Program-made: the position numbers and the translations under genes | The notes under the pieces: model-generated | The model's input: the letters and a program-made list of their open reading frames with translations, nothing else | Told to the model about the DNA's origin: nothing | Database searches by the model: none | From: Cordia subcordata | Taxonomy: Eukaryota; Streptophyta; Magnoliopsida; Boraginales; Cordiaceae | DNA: 64,000 bases | Assembly (NCBI GenBank): GCA_028554755.1 | Contig: JAPTOF010000011.1 | Span: 3,748,501 to 3,812,500, forward strand | Direction of reading: 5' to 3' | Shown here: positions 9,701 to 20,669 of the stretch, in pieces | Numbering within the stretch: position 1 is the first letter of the stretch | Layout of the letters: the number at the start of each line of letters is the position of its first letter

Positions 9701-12101
9701 AATAATGAGCCCATTCTTCCATGGCTCTTTAGATTTGTCTGGTAGTAACGTTTCTTTCTTAGTTGCCATATTTTCATCTACGTTGTACTTCATGAATGTC
9801 TTCACTACCTTTACAGTAGATCATTTACAACTCTATTACTATATGTTCACAATTTTTATACTATACCTTCACAACTTTTAATTATTTACAGATTGCTTGT
9901 TATATGTTCACAATTTTAACACTCAATGTTCAAAATTTTTAATTGTTCAAAATTTAGTCATTCATTACTCTTGTACTATATGTTCCAACATTTTACATTA
10001 AATGTTCACAATGATAAGCTACTGATTCATGACTCTTTAACATATGTTCACTACTTGTGAATTATATATTTACACTATGTGAACGTTGTATTGACAATAT
10101 GTTAACTATATGTTCACTCCTTGTGAATGCTATGTTTACACCTTAAAGATCTTTAAGAAAAATGTTTTACAAATCTGTAAACGCATACACAAAACACAAA
10201 TCTATTAAAAAAAAACTTTAGCCTATATGTAATATATATAATTTTTTCTCATCATCTTTATCTTCTTCTTTCATCTTCATCAAAATTTTCCTTTAAATCT
10301 CTCTCACTAACACACACAAAACACAGATATATAAACACACAAAACATAGATCTGTAAGAAAAAGGCTTATTCCATCTTCTTCCATGGCTGCGAGGTCTGT
10401 ACCCTCTCATGAGAAAGCTACTTCCATCGATCTTATTACGTCTCATTTAGCTCATACTTTTTTAGAGAATAATTTATGGCATTATATATAGGGACAAGAG
10501 AGAAGAGAGAAAAAGGAAGACAATAGGAAGAAGAGAGAGAGAGAAGGAAGAGGAGAGATCATTTAGCTCGTCCTTACTTGAAGAATATGTTATGGTGTTA
10601 AGAAAGTAACTATCAAAATAACTCCTTTCTTTTCTCTCTTTCTTTTTTTTCTTCTTGGGTGGTTATCCTCATTCCATGCGTACTTGTCACAAAAGTCTAT
10701 GACGCATCTTTTGATTTCTTGGGAAAACTCTAGTGGGAAACTCTCAGGATAGTGCTAATTGGCAGTGTTAGGGTAAAACAATGTCTGATTGGTTGCAAAC
10801 GTAAAGATGGTGATAATTCCAATCAAATAATCCATACAAAGTTCAGCTTGAATACTAGTTCACTATGACAAGAACATATACATGCAAGTACCACAGGAAC
10901 AACAACATACATCATTTTATTGTAGTTCAATTCCTCAGACCTAAATTTATGATTTTATCTCTAAGTCAATCCACTTTATAGAATAAAGAAAAAGAAAAAG
11001 AAGCCTAATCCTTTTCACATAGCTATAACTTTTTATACAGACATTAAAGTATGAAAAGAAAAACCTCTAGCAGTTGAACCCAAGCTTTTTGTTTTGTGGT
11101 ACATAAGTTAAAAATAACTCTATATATGAAAACTGTTGCTAATCCTACGAGGAGTAATAATTTCTTTATTATTTGTTCAATTTGGACTTGAAATTCAAGC
11201 TAAACCAAGAACTCGATAATTTGGACCTGAAATTTTTTACCATTATTCTTTGGTCAAGCCATGAAGAGAATCATGTATGTACATGGTAAGAAATTAAAGA
11301 AAAAAATAGAGTAGAAGTACATACTATGGTGGCATCATTGACATCAAATCCAAGAGCTCGATAATGTTGGAGTTATTCTTATAGTTGGAGTTTTGAATGG
11401 TTTGTGGCCTCCCATTCTATGATTGACCTTTTCTTGGCCGCCATATCTCTGTTAGTCCTACGTGATACGAAATCTTCGTAGCCTTTGAAAATTCCATGAC
11501 CAACTAGATTTGCAAACCCTAGCAATAAAACATTCTTTGCAAAAGAAATTAAATGTTTCTTAGCTTCAAAATGGTAAAGAAGATGCACCACTTTTTCATT
11601 TTAATATTTCTATTTAGTGGCTCACTTAGAGGTGATTATTTCGTTAGAATCTAACTTAATTAACTAAACTTCAAATAACCAATTTATTATTCACATTTGT
11701 AAAAAAATCACTGGCTAGAACCAAACCAAATTTGTTTGACAACTTAATTTTTCAAATAGAATATTTTCAATTTAGTTGATAACCGAATGACATGAAATTT
11801 AAATATTAATCAAATTTTGAAAATAATTTGGATAACTGAATAACTAGATATATGAATTTGCAACTTTAAAAATAATTAAAAAGTATAGTAGTATTTATAT
11901 AAAGAGTAAAATGATGTTGTTTTGATAATGGTTTTGATATTTTAATTAGAAAATTGTGTTCACCCCTAACACATTATGTGCAGTAATTCTTTTCATCATT
12001 GTTGTTTATCAAATGGATAAGTGAATCTATAATGTTGGATCATTAAATATTTATCTTAACAAGAAATCGCACACATGATAAAATATTTATCACAAGCATT
12101 A
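9701..12101. other. Unassigned AT-rich region, no supported gene
   Basis: At 9830-10140 variants of TATGTTCAC and its complement recur many times, a degenerate repeat of a kind often seen near MULE/FAR1-like elements. At 10487-10550 there is a purine-rich GA tract. A 35-codon frame from ATG 10385 follows a pyrimidine-rich leader; I do not recognise it. The segment with TCATTTAGCTC at about 10443 is roughly duplicated at about 10559. The 70-codon minus frame at 11379-11591 has no known motif. 11640-12100 is featureless AT-rich DNA. Confidence 0.4.
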
Positions 12102-12270
12102 AGGGCTATATAGCTTAGTAGGTAGAGCATCTTATTTACATTCGTGCCAAAGTTTTTCGTGGGAGTCCATTATACAAATTAACAAAAGAAAAATTCAATC
12201 TTATTGAGAATTTGAACCTTTATACTGACCTTAATTACTAAGATCCCTAGGGATAATACTTCATCAAATT
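12102..12270 (+). pseudogene. trnV-UAC: Plastid-derived fragment: trnV-UAC 5' exon and start of its group II intron (NUPT)
   Basis: 12102-12140 resembles the 5' half of chloroplast tRNA-Val (AGGGCTATA...GTAGAGCA...TTTACA) with an insertion of TA and several substitutions. The following bases resemble the trnV intron as I remember it (GTGGGAGTCCATTATACAA, then ACCTTAATTACTAAGATCCC). The 3' exon is absent, so no tRNA can form. A short old insertion of plastid DNA into the nucleus is the simplest reading. The match is from memory, not alignment. Confidence 0.6.
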
Positions 12271-12839
12271 AATAACACATTCAAAGAGATAATTGTTTGC
12301 TTTATAATTTGAACGTCATAAAAGAACTTGCTTGAAGAAAGTTGGTGAGAAGAGATGGAAGAAATGATAGAAAAAGAAGTGATAATGGCATCCGAGGTTG
12401 CACAATCAATGCTCTTTGACAATTTCTGATCATTTCCATGGATCTTTTGGCCTCTTATGTTCACCTAATTTGGTCAACTCATCGTTTATAAATCCTAGCA
12501 AAGGGGTGGTGGTTTTGATACTATTGTTGTTTATAGCCATTTTCTTGGATTGCCCTCTTTTTTTTTTCTTTTTTTCTTTAAACTATGTTTAGGCTATATA
12601 TTCAATGAGATATTAGATATAGGATTGAAGGGGTTAAAAGGGTCATCAGCTATGCAAATATTGTGTCACCATTCATGTAATTGAAGTTGTACATATGTTA
12701 TTTGTTTACTAATTCTTATTGAAAAAAAAGTTTAACAGATACTAGAATTCATAAAAATTAAAATAAAAGTCACTCTAAATATTTTATTAAATAAGTACTA
12801 GAAAGCAAAATACAAAAACATGAAAATACAAGAAAATAA
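12271..12839. other. Unassigned AT-rich spacer
   Basis: Short frames on both strands (12264-12464 minus, 12398-12592 plus) show no motif. The right end probably includes the outer LTR of the antisense copia that follows, but its border is not visible to me. Confidence 0.3.
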
Positions 12840-14800
12840 AACTATTTAAATTGAGGCTTAATAAGATGATCTCTTTAAGAGATCTACGCCCCACAGTGAA
12901 GCTAATGGATTCTCGGTGTATCCCTTCTAATATACAATGGTTTACCTCTCACTTAGGTAGCACTTCAGAGCGAAAGCTTACGAATAGGTACTGTAAAACT
13001 CTCTCTAAAACAAAGAATGCAAAATATCTGCTAATTGTATACACTGTATGCTATTATGCTGTATTTTGAAAACTCTATAATCTAGGTCCACCATAAAGCT
13101 GTTGCTTCATGGCTGATAAGACTACATTTAGTGAGTGGACTAATGCCAACAATGTTTTAATAACAAAATTGTCCCTAAGTGGAGCTAAAAATGTCATAAC
13201 GTGCAAGAGTGGTTGTAACTGTGTCTTTAACTATATTCCAAGATTAGATCTAAGCGAAAATCAGGGTCACACCGACATCCGCACTGCATCCCCTACCTGA
13301 TTGAGCGGGTGCACTTGTGTGTAATAGTTTTTATGCCAAGCCTACTATGTAAAGTCTTCCCTTTAAGCTACTTATTGTCCACCTTAAAAAAGGAATTTAT
13401 CTATGAACTGGAGAAAACTCTCTTTAGACTTCCTATGTTGGAACAATGCTTATAGGATTCTTTAACAACCAAACTTGCTTAAAGCTAACTTTGGTTGCTA
13501 ATTTCTCATTTACTACAAGCCCATTTTTGACATGTTATTATACCATGTTAATTTATTTGAAACGAGGAATGCAACAGTACCAAGATCCAACCTCTTCGAT
13601 AAGTGGCATTCGATCTAATTTTGGATCAGAGTGGCTTTTACCTCATGTCAAACTGTTAGAAACTAGCAGTCTTCCATATGAATGGAAATTCGTGACCACC
13701 ATACACGCAGACACAAGAGAGCATTTGCAAAAAGATACCACCTCAAGATAGGTACCATTCAGCTTTGAACCTTCCTTAATAGGCACTATCTCACTGCTAG
13801 TGAACGAGAAGTCTTGAACTGTTCATATTTCGTTTAAACCAAGACAATAATACACACAAAATATGTCTTAGTATACTACCAATTCTCAAGGTTGTATTCT
13901 TTTCAGCTCTAAACAACTCTAGATGCTCATGAGTACTTAAAGGATTTAGCCTTCAATTCTCTTAAGAGTTGCCTTTCCTTACTCATATAAGCGATTTTCG
14001 TGAAAAGTACCCTGCTATACCCCACTTGGTCTTCCTAGGCTACATGAATCATTAAAAGAAAAGCTTAGCCTAAACTGCATAGGTAGCACTATCTGCTCGC
14101 CATAGGAATGGGTATTAGGTCTAAGCTCCCATAGTGTTGAAATAGAGTCACACATAATCTAGCTTCTCTTTTGAACCAAAATTCAGGGAGCTCTTATCAT
14201 CTAGGCAGGGTTGTCAATTATGATGACTCTTTTATTATGTTATAGGCTTTTTAATTCATTATAGACTTAAGAACTATTCTATGCAACGACTTCAGAACTT
14301 GCTCTCTATTAACACCTTTAGTGAGCAGATTCTCAATGTTATCTTTTGACTTTACATAGTAAAGAGTTCTAACCCCATTATAGAGCAATTACTTAATGGT
14401 ATGATGTCTATGGTGTATATGCCTAAACTTACTGTTATATATTATACTATTTGCTCTACCAATAGCAAACTGACTATTACTATTAATACTAACTATGGCC
14501 ATAGGTTGCAGCTAAAATGGAACATCTTCTAAGAACCATTGAAGCCATTTTGCTCCTTCCTCTATTTTGTCTAAAGCTATAAACTCAGATCTGATGGTGG
14601 ATCTGGCTATGCATGTTTACTTAGTATATTTCCATGATACAATTGCACCTACTAATGTAAAGACATATCCACTCATGAATCTCGAGTCTTTGGTATCTGA
14701 TACCCAGTTGGTTTCTTGTATCCTTCTAGTACTGTTGGATATCTTATATAGTGCAACTTGTAACTCATGGTGTATCTCAATTACCTTTAGACCTTTACAT
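12840..14800 (-). mobile_element. Antisense Ty1/copia element (copia B), RNase H and 3' region
   Basis: On the minus strand, 14800 to about 14390 reads as copia RNase H: NWVSDTKDS, MSGYVFTLVGAIVSWK, ARSTIRSEFIALDK and a DSQxAIGRA-like stretch, then VKSKDNIENLLTKG. The remainder down to about 12840 is 3' untranslated and probable LTR sequence with no coding signal. The reverse transcriptase of the same element resumes at 23297, so the element was split by copia C and the CACTA element. The LTR limits could not be fixed. Confidence 0.7.
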
Positions 14801-16373
14801 TGTTGGTTGTATACCCTAAACACTACAAGCACAAGGTGATTACTAGATACAAGACATAATACGCTCATGATATTGTTCATATGATTGAGCTTTGCACAAC
14901 TTATTCTCTCCATTTGTACATTAATGCAAAGTATGAAGGTCCAATGATATAGAGCAATGACTTAGGTATGCAGTGAGACTGGATGCACAGTAGGTCCAAG
15001 TCTAGATTTGGTGATATCATAAATTGGTCCATAACAGGATGGTAGTATTGGGCACTCTACTGGGACAAGGCTATAGTGGGTGAGTCTCCCTGAGAGTGTG
15101 ATCTACCTAGGTTATTGGATAATTTTTAAAACTATGCTTCTAGTATGTGTATCAACTTTGGACAAGGCCATCGTAAGTATGTCTTCGGGGAACCGTACCG
15201 TCATATATAGAAGACGAGATGCTTACATCTTCTGAGTGACTAATGCTCTTAATCTTGTGTATGTGTGGATGAACTGACTAAGTTAGGGTGCAACACTTTG
15301 ATGTGCCATAAGGAAAGGTCATAAGTGATAAGATTGCCAACCTCGTATGTAGGGTATTATATTCTAATTTTGTTGGGATATGCATATGCAACAATAAAGT
15401 CTATGTGGCCCCTTGGATTTGTCCATTTGATCACCAGAAATCTAGTACTAGTGATATCACCCTTTAAGGGTGTATCAGATTTGGCTTCTAGTTGGCTTCT
15501 ACTTAGCCAATGATTATCCTTGGAGCATTGCTTTAGTCTTCTGGTAGAAATAGACCAAGGTCAAAGTGGCCTTGATGTTGACAAAGCGTGTCGAGGACAT
15601 TTTGGTAATTTTAGGAGTCAAGGGTAATCATGTCTTTCGGTTCCTTCACTAGTCATATTTGTAATGGATCTAATTAATTGAGATCATCTAATCATGTGAA
15701 TGCTTTATTTAGATATAAATTTAAATAGAGAAGGAAAACGGTTTTTATCTGAGTTTTTCCTTATTAAATTTACGGGCATCTTAATAGGACAAGCGGGTCT
15801 TATGGAATTAGATATTATGGAATAAGAGAAAGAAAGAAATATCTTGGATATCTTATCTATAAGGAATATTCCATTTCTAGAAAGGGTATAATTGAAAACT
15901 TAATTGTTTCTAGGAACTTACCCAATTAGGGTTATTGGACACTATAAATAGCTAGTAAGCTAACAACAATGCACCTTTGAGTCTCTTTGCCTCTTTCAAA
16001 AGTTATGCAAGAATTTTCACCTAGTACACCAAGAATACATACTACTCCATAGATCTTCAATTGTAGCTCTCCTAGGTACTTGCCTACTACATAGCATTAC
16101 ACATCCTAGCTCTGGAAAGGTGATTATAGTGAAGAAGGCTGATTGGGAGGCTATTTTGGTGGAGTTTTTATAAAACAAAGAAACTGCCCACTTGGATATT
16201 CAATTTCTTGAAGGTATATCACTTTATGTTCTTACTTATATGTTTAATCATGTTGTGTTTATGTGTGCGCATAGCTTTTTATTGCTTGTTTCACCACCAT
16301 ATGACATATGCTTTTTAAATTTTTTACATCTTGATGATCTATAAATTATGGTGTCGCAATCCTGATCCTAATA
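14801..16373 (+). repeat. 5' LTR of copia C
   Basis: Starts TGTTGGTTGTATACCC, ends CCTAATA just before the primer site. It aligns with 19032-20662 from GTATGAAGGTCC onward but lacks about 190 bp present in the right LTR at about 19575-19790. Confidence 0.75.
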
Positions 16374-19024
16374 ATTGGCATTAGAAATTAGGCTCTATTT
16401 GCACATATTTTAAGCCAAAAAATGATATAAGTATATTGATATATGGAATATCTCATGGATGGTAAGATTTGTGTGTTTGTTTAGTGTGTCTGTAGTAGGC
16501 TAACCTTTGTGGTTGTAGCTTACATATGTTTTTGGTCCTAATCAATGGTTTGTGTGTATGGATGTAATTTCTTGCATAGAAAGTTAATGTAGCTTCAATT
16601 TAAGAGAAGCATAGGCATAGGAATTGGCTTGTATTTAGTGGCCAAATTTATGTTTCTTTTTATAGATGAAGCTTGTATAGGTCAATTTTCTATATAATTT
16701 CTTGTAATGTATCGATTAGAGTTGAAAACGTTGTTGTGCATGAAGTTTGAGGCAGTTTTGGAGTAACAGATCGACCGGCAGAAGTCCTAGGCCCGATTAG
16801 TAGAATCAAGAACTTTTTAGAGCTACTGGTCAACCCAGCCGGTCAACTGGCAGAAGGCTTTGCTCGATTGGCAAAGGAAGCTGACATTCTACACGTACTG
16901 GTCAACCTAGCCGGTCGACTGGTAAGAGTGCAGAGCTCACCAGTAGAGCCAGTTTGCAACTGTTTAAAGTTTTAGAAAGTTTAATTGCTTTGAGCTTTGA
17001 GCCTAGAGCATTTTTACAATGAGCCATTGATTGGGGACCATTTATTTATGCTATGAATGTTTATTTTGTGATATTTATATATAAATGTTTGATTGTATGT
17101 ATGGATTATTGCAATATGATCACATAGAAACATGTCCACCCAAGTAAGGTTTAAAATTAGCTAACCATTAGATCTTGTTTGGCTTGAATATGATAAGTCC
17201 CTCGAGATTGCTTAGGTTAATTATTTGGTAACTAGAGATCCTAAAGACAAATGCATGAAATTGGTTTGGGATATTAGTTATTTGCAATACTAATTAACCA
17301 ATGGACTTATCTAGACAACTCAAGTGGGCCCACTTAAGGATTTTATAATCCAGATCGAGGTTCGACTCTCTATTTTGGTGTGGATATAACTTAGTAACAC
17401 AAAGTGAAGTTTGATTCAAAGAGATGTTTAGAACTAAAGTCAAATTACCATAGCTAATAGAGAAAGTCAAGTTGCCAACTTATGGGTTCACTAAAAGCCC
17501 AAGATTAGGTCAAATCTATTTGAGTACTATGAAATGTTTTGGAAATACAAAGTTGAATCTTAAAATGTGAAAGGTGTTAGTGAGTTCAGCCATCCTATCA
17601 GTGGAGTTCTGTACTAAGGATCACCTGAGGGGATGTTGCCAAGAGTAGCTACCTTGTCGGAGGACTCAAGTCAAGAACATTTTGGGGCAGTTTGATTCAA
17701 AGGTGGTGTTTAGATCCAAAACATGAGAGACCAAGACAAATAGATAAAACCCTTAAAGACAAAATATTGAGTAGGAGAAGGGATTGAAAACCTCACAACC
17801 TTCCATGTCTGGTTCATGCTAAGGTTAAATAGCATTAACCTCCCCGTTCAAGGGTGTCATAGTTACCTAGATTTACTAAGATAGATTTATATGTTATCAT
17901 CGTTACACTTGGAGCCTTGTCATAGTAGGAGGATTACCATATAACCTAATAGATGCTCTAGAAAGTCTTCGTGACAAGTTTCCAAAGTTTTAGGTTGTGG
18001 CTCTCACTAGACACGATAAAGTAGTTTCTAATTTAGATGTTTTCCATTGATGCATAGCAAATGATTGAGAGTTTGCTACTTTAATTATATATGGATTCTT
18101 GTAGTTGTATCTAAAAGGGTAAAACTCATAGGATGTAGTTGGGTTTACAACGAACATAAAAGGAGCCAATGGGAAGGCTAGAGCCTGCATAGTAAGGCTA
18201 GATATTGAGGGGTTATACTTAGAAAGAAAGGGATCAATTATGAGAAAGCCTTTTATCTAGAAACCATGGTAGGATCCAATAGGTGATTCCATTACTATCA
18301 CCTGTCTGAGTGATGGTGAGATATCAGATATGTTCATCAAGATAGATTTTCTTGAGTGAAAAGTTTGATGAAGTCATCTGAATTTATAACCAGACAAGTG
18401 CATTGCTTGATGCAGAGATCAAGTGGCTTGTATAACTTAAGAAGTTCTCTTAAGGGCTTAAGCGAACATCTAATAAATGCTATCAAATGATAAGGAAAAC
18501 AAGTCTTTGTTTTTTATCAAGATATTGATGGACCAAGGGTATGTAAAGAAGATAATAGATATACAGTAAAGATTAACTCTATCCCACGTTTCTGTATTAA
18601 ATTGGTCTTAGTTTAGAATAGCATGAAATTTTCTAGAGTGTTTTTACCTCCTAGCTATTGGAATGTCTTTATCAAGCGTTGTTTGATGCCTAAAGGAATA
18701 AAGATGACGTTCTAAAGCATGCTATTCTTGAGTGGAGTAGGGGCTTATAGACTACATATTGAATACCAGACCTAGATATCTGCTTTTGCGGTGAATGTGG
18801 ATAGCAGATATTAGTTGAATTATTGGACCAATGTCCTTGGGTTAATAGATTTGCGCATGTCCTACTATCTTTTAGAGAACAGAAGATTATGTGTTGAGAC
18901 ATTAGGAAGATCAGATAACTGTGGTGAAAACCATGTGGGCCCATAAGATATGACTTTTGGAGAGAGTGTTTGCCACACACATTGAGTCATTTGGGAACAC
19001 AGTTAAGCGGTTGTGATTTTTTGT
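16374..19024 (+). pseudogene. Interior of copia C with reverse transcriptase remnant; leader with GGTCGACC-like motifs
   Basis: At 16765-16940, before any coding remnant, the motif CAACCxAGCCGGTC(A/G)ACTGG occurs twice, with related GATCGACCGG and GATTGGC variants. Coding traces start near 17950: at about 18100-18330 the plus strand reads KxIGCSWVYN, then KKGINYEKAFYLE, matching the start of copia reverse transcriptase (KPIGCKWVYK...GIDYxETFSPV). Multiple stops; integrase and the YVDD box are not recognisable. The rest is unresolved. Confidence 0.6.
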
Positions 19025-20662
19025 GCAAGCGGTATGAAGGTCCAATAATATAAACCAATGACTTGGGTGTACAGTGAGACTAAACGCACAGCAGGTCCAA
19101 GTCTAGATTTGGTGATATCATAAATTGGTCTATAGCCAGATAGTAGATTGGGCACTTTATCAGGACAAGGCTATAGTGGATGAGTCTTCGTGAGAGGGTG
19201 ATCTACCTAGGTCATTGGATAGTTTTCTAGACCACGCTCCTAATGCGTGTATCACACATTTGATAGAGCTATCATGAGGATGTTTTCTGGAAACTGTATC
19301 GGCACATATGGAAGACAAGATACTCACAGCTTTCGAGTGACCAATACTCTTAATCTTGAGCATATGTGGATGAACTAACTAAGTTAAGGTACAACACTTT
19401 GATGAGCCAGAAAGAAAGGTCATGAGTGATAAGATTGTCTGCCTCGTACATTGGGCGTTATATTCTAATTTAGTTGGGTCATGCATATGCAACAGTAGAG
19501 TTTATGTGGCACCTTGGATTTGTCCACTTGATCACCAAAAATCTAGTACTAGTAATATTACCCTTTAGGAGTATATCGATCATTTCGCTTATAAGTCACT
19601 CCTTAGATCAAGAGATCCGTGACCAGTGGATGATCATTATATGGGACTAGAGATTCTGAGATTCTAGATGTAGTCTTGGGGGTGATGGTACTTGTTGCGA
19701 CTGACCTTGACTATGGGTATATGTAGAGGGGTGTTTTGGTCATTCCCTTGGTTGGTCAAAGATAGAGATCACCAGAGCGGGTGACAAGCTCCTGCTTAGC
19801 CAGTGATTATCCTTAGAGTGTGACTTTAGTCTCTTGATGGAAATAAACCGAGGTCAAAATGGCCTTGGTGTTGCCAAAGCAATAGCGAGGACATTTTGGT
19901 CATTTTGGGAGCCAAGGTTAATTGTGTCTTTTGGTCCCTTCCCTGGTCATATTTCCAATGGATGTAATTAATTGAGATCATCTAATCACGTGGATGCTTT
20001 ATTGAGATATAAATTTAATAGAGAAGGAAAAAGATTTTTATCTAAGTATTTCCTTATTAAATTTATGGGCATCTCAATAGGACAGACGAGTCTCATGGAA
20101 TTAGATATTATGGAGTAGGAGAGAGAAAGGAATATCTTGGATATCTTATCCATAAGGCATATTCCATTTTTAGAAAGGGTATAGTTGAAAACTTAGTTGT
20201 TTTTAGAAACTTACCAAATTAGGATTATTGCGTACTATAAAAGTGAGCTGACAACAATAGATTCTTGAGTCTCTTTGCCTCTTTCAAAAGATGTGAAAGA
20301 ATTTTCACCTAGTACACCAAGAACACACACTACTCCATAGATTTTCAATTATAGCTTTCCTAGGTGCTTGCCCATTACATAGCATCACATATCCTAGCTT
20401 TGGAAAGATGATTATAGTGAAATAGGTTAATTTGGAGGCTATTTTGATAGAGTTTTTTGTAAAGCAAAGAAACCACCCACTTGGATCTTCAACTTCTTGA
20501 AGGTATATTACTTTATTTTCTTGCTTATATGTTTAATCATGTTATGCTTATGTGTGCAAATAGCTTTTCGTTGTTTGTTCCACCACCATGTTAGATATGT
20601 CATTTAAATTTTTCACAACATGATGATCTACAGATTATGGTGTAACAATCATGATCCTAACA
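19025..20662 (+). repeat. 3' LTR of copia C, left end damaged
   Basis: Homologous to 14931-16373; the first about 130 bp of the LTR seem to be missing. It ends GATCCTAACA. It contains the roughly 190-bp segment deleted from the 5' copy. Confidence 0.75.
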
Positions 20663-20669
20663 TGCAATA

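Larger units (their letters stand above)
14801..20662 (+). mobile_element. Degenerate Ty1/copia element (copia C) inserted in copia B
   Basis: Direct repeats 14801-16373 and about 19025-20662 flank an interior of about 2.7 kb. After the left LTR, TTGGCATTAGAA at 16375-16386 is a decayed initiator-Met tRNA primer site (TTGGTATCAGAG). The interior keeps only a reverse transcriptase remnant. It lies inside the RNase H/reverse transcriptase region of copia B. A clear target duplication is not visible (TACAT on the left, TGCAA on the right, three of five matching). Confidence 0.75.

Noticed and set aside
12102..12140. A functional tRNA-Val gene
   Set aside because: Only a mutated 5' half followed by intron-like sequence; no 3' half.
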